A stretch of DNA of 64,000 nucleotides, taken from Symbiodinium natans (Eukaryota > Sar > Dinophyceae > Suessiales > Symbiodiniaceae). The position numbers were made by a program, and so were the translations under genes. Positions 8,917-18,568 of this stretch are shown in pieces. The stretch covers positions 1-64,000 of the forward strand of contig CAJNDS010000142.1 of the NCBI GenBank assembly GCA_905221605.1. The letters are read 5' to 3'. Position 1 is the stretch's first letter, and each line of letters starts with the position of its first letter. The notes under the pieces were generated by a model. The model made no database searches and had not been told where the DNA came from. It worked only from the letters and a program-made list of their open reading frames with translations.

Positions 8917-11900
8917 TCGGACAAAACTGGTCGTCCGAGAGAACCTGAGGCTTCCTCCTTAGCGCTTGGAGCGGCCATTGCTCCTCCCCCTAGCACTGGG
9001 ACCATACCTCTCATCCTACACCTTAGTCTTTGACCATTGGGCGCAACAAAGTAAGGCGGCCTTTTGGGGTACCAGTGGAACTCATAACCGTCCTCCATGC
9101 ACCTTCTGCCTACGGAGCAAACAGGAGGGGTGCTGTTGAGAACATAGAACTCTAGCTCTTTGCCAAACTCCGGGAAGTCGATCCTAACCGACTTGTCACC
9201 TTTGACGTTACCATTAGCAGTGATGAGATTCACTTGTCGTAATGCGTTGCCTACTGGCTCTTCGCCGAAGTACATAGCACGATCGGCTTCGCTGATAAGG
9301 TCCTCCTCGCTTCCTGTGTCAGCAAGGAATTCTAAGGGCGTGGCGATCCCTGGACAAGCGATCTCTGAGCTCTCAACAACGTGCTTGCACATCCCACACA
9401 TGAGAGAATCAGGCTCATCACACTCTAAGTGGCAATCGGTTTTCTCTCCCCCCTCATGCCGGGCAAGAAGCATCTTGAGTTCCCTTGCGTTCCTAATTGC
9501 AACCTGAAGGTCATTAGCGTCAGGCTTAGGGCAGTTTTCCGCATCAGCATAGCAAGTATTGTACCTGCGAACTTTGTAGGAATGTTTGTACCCCTTTCCC
9601 TCAAAGGGGATTTCCCTGACTTTGGGTTTGTCGGAAAACCTGACCTTCTTGTTTTGTTCTTTGATCTTGAAAACAGTCTTGCCGGTCCACGGCGTCCTAT
9701 CGCCGGTTCCCCCTCTTCCCTCTTTCCAGTCCCAGTTCTCCTTTGCAGTGTACGGAGAAATGGGAAGCGTCTTGATCACTTTGGCCTTACCCTTCAACCT
9801 TTCAAGAGCAACAGGACATGACACTTCGGGCTTGTACATAGTACTTCTGTACTTCAAATGGTGCCTAACAGCTTCACCCCTTTTGAAGTCTACTTCCCAG
9901 TAGTCTTCGTCCCCATCTTGTGGTTCACTCTCCTCAGGACCAGCTGAGGCTGCAGCCGCAAGCGAGATGCAGCATGCGGCCTTCCTGTCCTTTTCCTTAG
10001 AGCGTCCACGGCTTGGTTTCCTGCGCGTTGGCGCGGGTGACGGGGACCTTGGTTTGTCTGGGCCCTTAGGGGCCGGGGCTGCGTTTTCACCACCTGAGGG
10101 AGTAGGGCTCGGTTCCCTATGCAAGAAACGACACTTATCTCCCCTAGTGCACTTTCCCTTCTTCCAAAACGTGCAGACCTGTTTCTTCTTCGGGGCAGTG
10201 CGAACAGGGGATTGCGAACGGGGTTTGTGCGAGAACTTGCACTTGTCACCCCTGGTGCACTTACCCTTTTGAAAGTCGTAGCAAACTGGCTTTGGGCTTT
10301 GTGATCGGCTAGGTGATCTAGATCTGGATGGGGTCCTAGAGCGAGACCTTGACTTTGAATTAGACTGGCTACCGGCAGAGCGGTCCCTTCCGCGGCCACT
10401 CCTCGACGGAGGGCGTGTCGGCCTTCCGCCTTCAACAACAGGAGCACCAAACTTGTCCCCATGAGACTTGGCGATTCTATCCCTGTTCTTGCGCATCCTT
10501 TCACGGGTCAACAAATCCCGGATTGACTTCAACAAGAACGCATAGGAGTGTGAGGCAGAACCCTCTTTCGCCCTGTCGTAGATTTCCAAATCATACTTCA
10601 TTCTTGAGGACTTTCGGATTTGCCGAAGAAGGATGTCACGCAGAACCATTTCTTCTGGGACATGACTCATGCCAGCAATGACTGATTCCCAATTGTGCAG
10701 AAATGTGGTTAGATCGTCACTATGCAGCGTAACCTTCAAAAGGTCTTCTACCGAATAGAGCGATCCTACCTCTTCATTTGTTTTGAAGTACTGATCAAAC
10801 ATGAGCAAGACCTGGCGTCCTCGTACGGCACGTCCTTGAACCGCCTCGGTTTCCTTGAAAGTGAGTACCTGTCGAGATAACTCACCTTTGGCGACCTTAG
10901 TGAGAGCGGCTAGGATTTTGGTATCCAGCGTGAGAAACTTACCGGGTTCACGAAGCTTTTCATGATCAGCATTCTTAGAATACACCTCTAGAATCCAAGA
11001 GAAGGCTTCATCTGGTCTATCTGAAGCTGCCCTAACTGCCTCCCGTGTTGCGGTTTTCCATGCACGGTAGGTTTCGGGGTTAGGGAAATCCGGCAGGCGG
11101 ATGGTTTCAGCTTCTTTAACCTTTGGTTTGTCATCTTCACCGCTTTTGTCTCCTTTAAGAAGCTTGGCGGCTTCAAGCAGCGCTTGCTGCGTCTGTGCGA
11201 TTAAATCGGCTCCAGTAGCTGCCGGACCTCCCGGCGTGCCTGTTGGGGCCGCAAGACCAGGGGCTCCGGCGTTCAAACCACCACTAGAGAATCCTAGATT
11301 TGGGACGTTAGCTGATGCTGTTGGGGTCCCTGGGGCAGAAACCGGACCCTGTGGTCCCGTTGGAGTGGCAGTAGTTGCCACACCGCCAAAACTGAAGTTT
11401 GGAAACAATGCCCTGATGTTCATCGGAATCACACTCGGATCTGAAAACTGAGGGGCACACGGAGCACTAAGCCCGGCGCTTGGCGCTGGAGCAACTGGGG
11501 CAGTGGCGCTGGGAAACTGAGCTTGCTGCGAGGGATTGATACCTAAATTCCTGTCCTGTTCGAGCTGGAGCGCACGCTCCATTGATGATAACTCATCTTG
11601 GAGGGTCATGTTTTGAATCCTCATTTGCTCTTCAGTTTCCAGGGCTATACTGCGGTACCTTTTCATTGCCTCATCATGCTCTCTCCCAAACCATTCCCCA
11701 ATCTCGTTAATGCTTTCCCTCTTGTTTTGTTCAGCCTCTTCAACCAGATTTGTCCTGAGACGTGTGATTTGCGAACCGACATCGGAAAAATGTTCTGACT
11801 GAAAATTGATTATCTGGTTTTGTTGCTGGAGTTCTGAAAAGAGACCTTGGGTCCTCGCGACAAAGCTATACCTTTGGCTAGCAATTTCAGACTCAAGTCT

Positions 11901-12320
11901 AGCAACGACTTCCTCGTGCTGCCTGTTAGCCCTTTCTTCAACATCTGCGATTTGTTGATCATGGGCTTCTTCAGCAGCTAGGCGGAACCTCTGGTGCCTG
12001 GACTCTGCTTCGTTCTCTAACTCAGTGAGGAGAAGTCTTGTTTGTTCAGGTGTTTCACCTATCGTGATGTTCTGCTGAAACTGTTGTCGGTACATGTGGA
12101 TCTGCGGAGCTCCTAGTCCTACGAAAGGAGAAGGTGCGTTTGGCGCAAACACATTAGCTGCTGCTGCATTCTCTTCCAGCACTAGGCCACGGCCATCCGT
12201 AGACGGTGGCATAGCCAAAGTGCCTGAGAGGTCCATCTCCGCGGATTCTGCGTCTGTAAATCCGTCTGTACCGAGATCAGTTGCTACCTCGGTGGGGACC
12301 AGCTCGGGGCTGTCACCCAT
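8889..12320 (-). CDS. gag: Gag-protease polyprotein of a copia-like LTR retroelement
   Basis: This 1,143-codon frame encodes the structural part of a retroelement. In order it shows an acidic N-terminus; a long charged coiled coil (about residues 93-258); a Pro/Ala/Gly-rich linker (268-370); a capsid-like helical segment (about 405-640); an Arg-Ser-rich tract (about 645-678); two CCCH zinc fingers (C680-H698 and C716-H734, both C-x7-C-x5-C-x3-H); a basic stretch; and an aspartic protease with the motif FLADTGSEEDLIS (D1001-T-G). The DTG, its position before the integrase and the neighbouring pol frame identify it as Gag-Pro. The start is the first ATG after an in-frame TAG at 12,369-12,371. 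It ends at TAG (8,891-8,889) inside an overlap with pol. CCCH fingers in place of the usual CCHC knuckle are unusual for copia. No disruption is visible. Confidence 0.93.
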   Translation of the reverse strand: MGDSPELVPTEVATDLGTDGFTDAESAEMDLSGTLAMPPSTDGRGLVLEENAAAANVFAPNAPSPFVGLGAPQIHMYRQQFQQNITIGETPEQTRLLLTELENEAESRHQRFRLAAEEAHDQQIADVEERANRQHEEVVARLESEIASQRYSFVARTQGLFSELQQQNQIINFQSEHFSDVGSQITRLRTNLVEEAEQNKRESINEIGEWFGREHDEAMKRYRSIALETEEQMRIQNMTLQDELSSMERALQLEQDRNLGINPSQQAQFPSATAPVAPAPSAGLSAPCAPQFSDPSVIPMNIRALFPNFSFGGVATTATPTGPQGPVSAPGTPTASANVPNLGFSSGGLNAGAPGLAAPTGTPGGPAATGADLIAQTQQALLEAAKLLKGDKSGEDDKPKVKEAETIRLPDFPNPETYRAWKTATREAVRAASDRPDEAFSWILEVYSKNADHEKLREPGKFLTLDTKILAALTKVAKGELSRQVLTFKETEAVQGRAVRGRQVLLMFDQYFKTNEEVGSLYSVEDLLKVTLHSDDLTTFLHNWESVIAGMSHVPEEMVLRDILLRQIRKSSRMKYDLEIYDRAKEGSASHSYAFLLKSIRDLLTRERMRKNRDRIAKSHGDKFGAPVVEGGRPTRPPSRSGRGRDRSAGSQSNSKSRSRSRTPSRSRSPSRSQSPKPVCYDFQKGKCTRGDKCKFSHKPRSQSPVRTAPKKKQVCTFWKKGKCTRGDKCRFLHREPSPTPSGGENAAPAPKGPDKPRSPSPAPTRRKPSRGRSKEKDRKAACCISLAAAASAGPEESEPQDGDEDYWEVDFKRGEAVRHHLKYRSTMYKPEVSCPVALERLKGKAKVIKTLPISPYTAKENWDWKEGRGGTGDRTPWTGKTVFKIKEQNKKVRFSDKPKVREIPFEGKGYKHSYKVRRYNTCYADAENCPKPDANDLQVAIRNARELKMLLARHEGGEKTDCHLECDEPDSLMCGMCKHVVESSEIACPGIATPLEFLADTGSEEDLISEADRAMYFGEEPVGNALRQVNLITANGNVKGDKSVRIDFPEFGKELEFYVLNSTPPVCSVGRRCMEDGYEFHWYPKRPPYFVAPNGQRLRCRMRGMVPVLGGGAMAAPSAKEEASGSLGRPVLSEGFQKTAAQ
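9051..9353 (-). other. Aspartic protease domain of Gag-Pro
   Basis: The catalytic D-T-G is at residues 1001-1003 (9,320-9,312) in a hydrophobic context (LEFLADTGSEEDLIS). It is followed by beta-strand-like segments about 80 residues long, fitting a retropepsin monomer that works as a dimer. It lies upstream of the frameshift site, so it would be made with Gag as well as with Gag-Pol. Confidence 0.8.
10119..10283 (-). other. Tandem CCCH zinc fingers of Gag
   Basis: Two near-identical fingers, C680-C688-C694-H698 and C716-C724-C730-H734, both carry the sequence KGKCTRGDKC. CCCH fingers bind RNA in many eukaryotic proteins. Here they occupy the place of the nucleocapsid CCHC knuckle and follow an Arg-Ser-rich tract (about 645-678), so an RNA-packaging role is the natural inference. 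Confidence 0.85.
10401..11108 (-). other. Capsid-like Gag domain (domain within gag)
   Basis: Residues about 405-640 begin with an IRLPDFPNPETYRAWK motif and continue as an amphipathic helical segment including LLKVTLHSDDLTTFLHNWES, like the UBN2/retrotrans_gag region of copia Gags. It lies just before the RS tract and the zinc fingers, where capsid domains sit. The family assignment is by position and general look, not by strong motifs. Confidence 0.5.
11547..12044 (-). other. Gag coiled-coil region (domain within gag)
   Basis: Gag residues about 93-258 are almost free of proline and rich in Glu, Gln, Arg and Leu with heptad-like spacing, predicting a long coiled coil. It probably mediates Gag self-assembly. 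A Pro/Ala/Gly linker follows. This is inferred from composition; no specific family is recognised. Confidence 0.6.
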
Positions 12321-12574
12321 GCACTGAGTTGAAACTCCAGGTCAGTGGTGCCGCAAGCTCCGGGGAGCCTACGGCTGATAACCTATAGTTTGGGAAATCC
12401 ACCAGTTGTTATCCGTTAAGCCATGAGCAGGGGCGCGCCTAACCTTTTTACTCAGAGGGCTTGAGCGTCACAGGTAAGTGCAACATACATGGAAGCAAAA
12501 GTGGAGGGAATGCACAGATATAAAATACAGGAGCTTGCAAGGGAACCTAAACCCGAAAAAGAAGGGATTTCGGG
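12321..12574 (-). other. 5' leader of the retroelement, possibly including part of the 5' LTR
   Basis: These 254 bases upstream of the gag ATG lack telomeric arrays. In the minus direction they contain a GGTTATCAGCCG stretch (about 12,384-12,373) in the place where a primer-binding site might lie, but it does not clearly match a tRNA 3' end. Without the 3' LTR, which lies outside the window, the LTR limits cannot be set. Confidence 0.4.
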
Positions 12575-12576
12575 CC

Positions 12577-12728
12577 TACTCGACTTGGAGGTTCATGGTA
12601 TGTATTAACCAACTATAACTGTACTGATAACTGTACTTATAGCCATATTAGGGCACTCCAGGGGCTTAGAAGTGGGTTATAAGTACAGCTATAAATTGGG
12701 TAGTAAGTACCATGAACCTCCGAGTAGA
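12577..12728. mobile_element. Short palindromic element, family TIR-1, copy 1
   Basis: The ends are inverted copies of each other: CTTGGAGGTTCATGGTA on the left and TACCATGAACCTCCGAGTAG on the right, around an AT-rich core with ACTGTACTTATAGCC. A second copy lies at 39,243-39,389 with the same ends and core. It has no coding capacity, so it is MITE-like. It lies directly upstream of the retroelement. Confidence 0.75.
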
Positions 12729-12869
12729 CCCTGGAGCCAGGCAGGGCATACCCCCGCGGGCTTGTGCGAGTAAGGCTTGCGCAAGGCGCCTCAAGACCTC
12801 CTCAACCCCAAACCCTGAAGCCCAAACCCGAAACCGAACCCAGCTACCCAAAGCAGGTTTAGGGCGCAG

Positions 12870-13077
12870 GTATGTGTGTGTGTGTGCGTGTAAGAGTGTG
12901 TGTGTGTGTGTGTGTGTAAGTGTGTAAGTGTGCAAGTGTGTGTGTGAGAGAGAGAGAGTGAGCGTGTGTGTGTGTGTGTGTGTGTAAGTAAGTAAGTGAG
13001 TAAGTAAGTAAGTGAGCAAAAAAATAAGTAAGTAAGTAAGTACGTGCGTGCGTGTGTGTGTGTGTGTGTAAGTAAAA

Positions 13078-13127
<50 letters not shown>

Positions 13128-13417
13128 GTGTGTGCGTGCGTGCGTGCGTGCGTGCGTGGGTGTGTGTGTGTGTATGTGGATGTGCGCGTGCGCGTGCGCG
13201 TGCGGGTGCGGGTGCGGGTGCGTGTGGTGTGGGTGTGCGTGTGCTGGCGTGTGCGCGTGCGCGTGCGCTGCGCGTGCGCGTGCGCGTGCGCGTGCGCGTG
13301 CGCGTGCGCGTGTTGCTGTGCCTGTGATGTGCATGTGCTGGCAGGCGTGTGCGTGTCGGTGCGTGTGCGTGTGCGTGGCGTGTGCGTGTGGGTGTGTGTG
13401 TGTGTGTGTGGTGCGTG

Positions 13418-13469
<52 letters not shown>

Positions 13470-13472
13470 TGG

Positions 13473-13505
<33 letters not shown>

Positions 13506-13883
13506 GATGTGCGCGTGCGCGTGCGGGTGCGGGTGCGGGTGCGGGTGCGTGTGCGTGTGCGTGTGCATGTGCGTGTGCGTGTGGGTGTGCGTGTGCGTGT
13601 GGGTGTGCGTGTGCGTGTGCGTGTGTGCGCCGGTGTGTGCGTGTGTGCGCCGGTGTGTGCGTGTGTGCGGGTGTGTGCGGGTGTGTGCGCGTGTGTGCGC
13701 GTGTGTGTGCGCGTGTGTGCGCGTGTGTGCGCGTGTGTGCGCGTGTGTGCGCGTGTGTGCGCGTGTGTGCGCTCTGTGTGTGTGTGTGTGTGTGCTTCTG
13801 TGTGTGTGTGTGTGTGTGTGTGTGTTTCTCTGTGTGTGTGTGTGTGTGTGTGTGTATGTGGGGGTGCGTGTGTGTGTGTGTGT
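12870..13883. repeat. About 1 kb GT / GTGC / GTGCGC microsatellite
   Basis: Alternating purine-pyrimidine sequence made of (GT)n, (GTGC)n, (GTGCGC)n and GTGCGG blocks with short GAGA and GTAA interruptions on the left. Long His/Thr- or Cys/Val-only reading frames on both strands are by-products of the 2-bp and 4-bp periods. Such sequence readily adopts Z-DNA. Confidence 0.97.
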
Positions 13884-14196
13884 CCAAGACCCTAAACCCC
13901 AAACCCTAAACCTGTAGACTTTGCGAGCATGCTTGCGTTGGCGTTCGACTTGGTGACGACCGCTCCACGTCGTGCAGGGCGTCGAAGTCGTCGACCGGAG
14001 CGACTGGTCCAACGCCGACGCCGCCGGCCACCAAGCTCCATACGCAACGCCTGTGGGAGTCTTGAGAATGTGGCTCACGTGGGTACTTTATGCAACGCTG
14101 AAGGGGTACATACCCCTTTAGACCCGGAAAGACAGCGGAATCCCCCTTGAACGCACCCCCCAATTCTAGACGGGACCCTTCATTCAGTTTTGGAAG
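13884..14196. other. Non-repetitive spacer
   Basis: About 300 bases of mixed composition (GC-rich at 13,930-14,040) between the microsatellite and the first large telomere-type array. I see no gene or RNA in it. Confidence 0.6.
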
Positions 14197-14681
14197 CCCC
14201 TAAACCCTAAACCCCAAACCCCAAACCCTAAACCCTAAACCCTACACCCTAAACCCTGAACCCCAAACCCCAAACCCTAAACCCTACACCCTAAACCCCA
14301 CACCCTAAACCCTACACCCTGAACCCTAAACCGCAACCCTAAAACCCTAGCCCTAAACCCTAAACCCCAAACCCTAAACCCTACACCCTGAACCGTACAC
14401 CCAAAACCCCAACCCTAAACCCTAGCCCTAAACCCCAAACCCCAGACCCTAAATCCCAAACCCTGAACCCTGAACCCCAAACCCCAAACCCTAAACCCTA
14501 AACCCCAAACCCTAAACCCGAAACCCCAAACCCTAAACCCGAAACCCTAAGCCCCAAACCCCAAACCGGAAACCCGAAACCCGAAACCCCTAACCCGAAA
14601 CCCGAAATTCGAAACCCAAAACCCTAAACCCCAAACCCTAAACCCCAAACCCCTAACCCTAAACCCTAAACCCTAAACCCC
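14197..14681. repeat. Largest degenerate CCCTAAA array
   Basis: About 485 bp of CCCTAAA units with many CCCCAAA, CCCTACA, CCCTGAA and CCCGAAA variants, C-rich strand on plus. The high variant load argues that it is not an active chromosome end. Confidence 0.95.
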
Positions 14682-15222
14682 TTTATGTCTCGACGGTTCC
14701 TCGAGCATTGGCGGCATGTCCAGGGCTAAGCTGGGCGCTTTTGAGACGTCAGGCTCAACCTTCGCGAGAATCCGGGCTGCTGGGCTGCACCCCTTTAGGG
14801 CTTAGAGTTTAGGGTTTGGGGTTTAGGGTTTAGGGTTTCGGCTACATCCTGGGTTGAATGCACACTCATTCAGCAGGTCCCAACTATCGGGCACCAGAAC
14901 TTCAGGGCTTACAGGGCTTTGGCCATCTCCTGCTTAGACCCTGCGCCCTACTGCTCGAAAGACAGCGCGTCAATGTTCAGGGTCAGGGTTTGGTTGTGAG
15001 ACAGTGCGTCAGAATTCGGCAACAAGCCACTAGAAACACGTCGTTGAAAAGCCTGCACGTGGTGAACCCTGCACCTTGTAAACACCGGATCAACACCCCT
15101 AAACCCATTGCAGCAGGGCCTCGGCTGGTGTAATCGGAGACTACCCAATATTGAGGCGGTACAGGGGGGCTTGGTGATCAGAGGGGATTACCCTAAACCC
15201 CGAACGCAAAACCCCAAAACCC
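14682..15222. other. Spacer with short telomeric bits
   Basis: Mostly unique sequence with one short TTTAGGG tract near 14,805-14,840. No gene recognised. Confidence 0.6.
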
Positions 15223-15459
15223 CAAAACCTCCACCCTAAACCCTAAACCCTAAACCCTAAACCCTAAACCCTAAACCCTAAACCCCAAACCTTAACTTGG
15301 CCGCTCAACGACCCCCCCCCCTCCCACAACCCTCTCCCCCGATGTGCCAAAAGCCTTGGCGTCAGCAGAAAGTCGGCTCAGCTTGCTTCCCTGAATAGGG
15401 TTTAGGGTTTAGGGTTTAGGGTTTAGGGTTTAGGGTTTAGGGTTTAGGGTATGGGGTTT
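15223..15459. repeat. Opposed pair of telomere-type tracts
   Basis: CCCTAAA units at about 15,236-15,297 and TTTAGGG units at about 15,398-15,452, separated by about 100 bp with a C-rich stretch, so the two arms form an imperfect inverted repeat. Confidence 0.9.
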
Positions 15460-15924
15460 AAGGCCAAATGCAGCGCTTTGGGTGTTACAGGACCTCAAGA
15501 AAAAGTCGCGATATAGGAAGTCCCTGAATCCTGAACGCCTTAGGGTTTAGGGTTTAGGGTTTAGGGCTAGGACAGGGGGCTATCTGAAGAGAATCTTTCT
15601 AAGGGTAGTTGGGCCTTTGGGTTCTATGGGGTATATGAAGGGTAAAAAGGAGTCCCTGTAACTACCCTGAGGATTTTTCTAGGGGTAGTTTTATGGGCCC
15701 TGAATATGGTCCCTTACTTGTCATAAAGGGTTCTGAAGTATGGTCCCCTTTTAAGTCCCCAGATTAAGGGGCCATGAAGCTACCCGAAGAATATTGACCT
15801 TTGGGTTTGGGTGTTTAGGGTTTAGGGCTTCTAGAACATACAAGACGTCTCCAAACATTCGGGGTTCCGGCAGTGGGCAACTTTCGAAAGCTCGAGGTTT
15901 GGGGCTTGGGGAATTCGAGGCGTC
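15460..15924. mobile_element. Mosaic with a degenerate palindromic repeat at 15,680-15,786
   Basis: GGGGTAGTTTTATGG (15,682) and CCATGAAGCTACCC (15,771-15,784) are inverted copies, like arms seen at 32,606-32,759 and 51,646-51,663 (GGGTAGTTTCATGG). Short TTTAGGG tracts lie at about 15,540-15,570 and 15,815. Confidence 0.5.
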
Positions 15925-16041
15925 CCTAAACCCAAAACCCCAAACCCTAACCCTAAACCCTAAACCCTAAACCCTAAACCCTAAACCCTAAACCCTAAAC
16001 CCTAAACCCTAAACCCTAAACCCTAAACCCTAAACCCTAAA
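15925..16041. repeat. CCCTAAA tract
   Basis: About 16 nearly perfect CCCTAAA units after CCCAAAA/CCCCAAA variants. Confidence 0.95.
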
Positions 16042-17062
16042 CCGCCGGGGGCTACAAAGATTCCAGGCATCCCTCCCACGTTGTCGGGCACGGCTTGTTG
16101 GGGCGCGTGGAGTAGCAGGCTGACCACGCGAGTGCTTATTGGGGCTTACAGGGCTTAGGGAATTATAGGAATTAGGGTTTAACCCAAAACCCTAAATCCT
16201 ACCCTAAACCCTAAACCCCAAACCCTAAACCCTAAACCCTAAACCTTAAAAAAAAAACCCTAAACCCTAAACCCTCAGGTTCAGGGCTTTGTCACCTCAA
16301 CTCCGCACCCTGTATCGCAATGCCCTCAAGGGATGCTCAAGGTTTAGGGTTTAGGGTTTAGGGTTTAGGGTTTAGGGTTTAGGGTTTAGGGTTTAGGGCT
16401 TAGGCAGATAATCTTGTAATCTCCGCTGGTCTTTGAGGCTCCCACTAAGGTTTCGCAGTCACCTCGCCCCGTAAAAGCCCAATAACCCTGAACCCTGACC
16501 TCCAGGCTTTAAGGTTCAGGGTTTAGGGTCTAGGGTTGTTACCAAAGGCTATCAGATGATTCTACAGAAAAAATGGGCTCGCAGCCCCCACGAAGCCTAA
16601 CCCCTAAATCTAAGACCCTCTCCCTGGGCTCCCTGGGCTCCCTAGGCCTGTCGGCTGGTTCTCATCTTTCTTGTTACCGTCCCTGTTGGATCCTGCACTT
16701 GCGATGCTTAAGGATTTTGCGGGTTGAGGGTTGTCAACTGATCCTCAAGCCACAAAAAGTAAGCCTCAGTCAGCCTTAAGGAGATAGGATCACTAGATGG
16801 GGCGTTCCCAAAATTCGGCTTCTTGAGGGTAACTTAAACGGAGCGCAACCTCCAACATCCCCCCTGACACAAGGCCGGCCGAAAAAAAGCAGATGCACAA
16901 AGTCCTGTGACTTGCGTTTTGGGTCTGGAAAAACTGTTGGTTTAGACCCTAAACCCTAAACCCTAAACCCTAAACCCCAAACCCCAAACCCCAATGTTGC
17001 CGCTGTGCTGCGGTTTGCAAGAGCCTTTTCAGCCGAATCATTTGTCTGCGCTCTGGCACCCG
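16042..17062. repeat. Mosaic of telomeric tracts and unique DNA
   Basis: CCCTAAA at about 16,195-16,275 (with an A8 run), TTTAGGG at about 16,340-16,398, CCCTAAA at about 16,945-16,995. The intervening pieces, including 16,540-16,920, show no supported gene. Confidence 0.8.
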
Positions 17063-17212
17063 GCAAAAGCAATTAGCTTGCCTCATTAAGAAAGCCACTT
17101 AGGGTTTAGGGTTTAGGGTTTAGGGTTTAGGGTTTAGGGTTTAGGGTTTAGGGTTTACCCCCCAAAAAGAACTAGGGGTTCTAAGGTTACAATGAAGAAC
17201 CACAAGGATAAT
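17063..17212. mobile_element. Dispersed repeat G, copy 3, interrupted by a TTTAGGG tract
   Basis: The left part (CATTAAGAAAG, 17,083-17,093) and right part (GGTTCTAAGGTTACAATGAAG, 17,177 onward) match copies at 23,874-23,991 and 32,862-32,981, where the two parts are separated by only a few bases. Here about 60 bp of TTTAGGG (17,099-17,157) sit between them. Confidence 0.7.
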
Positions 17213-18568
17213 TAGGTTGTTTGAACTTCGAACCCGTACATCCCAACCTCTAGTCTAAACCCTAAACCCTAAACCCTAAACCCTAAACCCTAAACCCTAG
17301 ACCCTAAACCCTAAACCCTAAACCTCAACCCTAAACCCTACTTGAGCCCTTAAGACACAACAGTTGTCAACCTTTCTCCCGGCACGGTCCGGCGGAATGT
17401 CAGGATCTGACTCGTTCACTAGCGAAGGCTGCTTCGTTGGAGCAACATTTCCTGGACGGGCTTAGGGTTAAAAAGGGCAGAGAGAGCGCCTCATAACGTA
17501 ACAGGCTGCTCGGTATGTTCCTGAAATTGTTTTGTGGATCTTCAAAGCCCTGGACGTTCAACGGCCTTACATACGAACCATGTACACCAAACACAAACCA
17601 GCCACCACCTCGATGCAACCTCAAACCCTAAACCCAAAACCTTGAAGCTTGATGCGCTTAGGTTAGAGACATACTGGTCCCCAGACATGTTGAACATCTA
17701 TTTGTGATCATTGGCCTTCACGTTTACATGCTTACAGACAATACTGATTTTATTTTGAAGATTGCAGTGCTTGGTACCCCAGAAACCATACTGTGCTAAG
17801 GATACCCCTTTTAGGGGTTGTTACTTTATAAGGGAATCTTGACCCCAATAAACGGCCAAAGGGTACCACTGGGCCACCATGGCAGCATGAATGGAATCAA
17901 AACGACAACTGAAAAGGCACAAGGTGTGGGGATTCTTGGGCTGCGAGGATTAGGGCGTTCAGCGTTTGGGCTTAGGCCTAAGCACGTGCCAGGGAATCTT
18001 GGTCCAGGCCTTAGCTAAACCCTAAACCCTAAACCCCAAACCCTATAAACCCAAAACCCGAAACCCTAAACCCTGGGTACGGTCTAGGGAAACTACACCT
18101 TGGATCCCTCCGAGGTTTGATTTCGGATCGAGAATTGTAGCACCTGCCTCACCCTGCACAGTTTGAACAGGTAACACAAGTTGTCCAACGTCTAAGTGCC
18201 CTATAAACCCAAGCCCTTAACCGTAACCCCATCGGATTCGGGCTTTTGTGGTGGCAAGTAGGCAAGGCATGGGAATGACTTTTGTGGGTGGCGCGGGCCG
18301 AGATTTTGGGGGGATGTGTGTTTTGTGCGTCTGGTGGGTGACGACTTACTCTTCATGTTACCCTTGGGTAGGGAACGAAGGAGCCGGGTATCAATATAGT
18401 CACCACGACTCATGCTCCTTCTTTCTGTATCAGACAACGCCACGTCCAGAGCGTGATCCCGAAGGGGAGGGGGGGCTAGGTCATAAGGCTTTCCGGCACT
18501 ACCTAAGGGGCTTTCTAGGTAGTGCCTTCAAAGCCCCTATAGATGACGAACCCAACAAGGAACGACAT
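17213..18568. repeat. Mosaic region
   Basis: CCCTAAA tract at about 17,255-17,340, unique DNA at 17,346-18,015 with no recognisable gene, and a short CCCTAAA tract at about 18,016-18,075. The piece 17,820-17,875 (ending GGGTACCACT) resembles pieces near 39,165-39,230 and 55,135-55,205. Confidence 0.65.

Noticed and set aside
68-12327. Many plus-strand open frames of 60-211 codons under gag-pol
   Set aside because: They are antisense shadows of the long minus-strand coding frame and show no recognisable domain.
12373-12400. tRNA primer-binding site of the retroelement
   Set aside because: GGTTATCAGCCG is reminiscent of a tRNA-Met-type site but lacks a proper TGG start and cannot be confirmed without both LTRs.
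12666-14078. Long His/Thr-rich and Cys/Val-rich open frames on both strands of the GT microsatellite
   Set aside because: They exist only because 2-, 4- and 6-bp repeats lack stops; several overlapping frames are open at once.
14197-14681. A chromosome end at the largest CCCTAAA array
   Set aside because: The array is highly degenerate, is followed by 49 kb more sequence, and tracts of both orientations occur on its right side.
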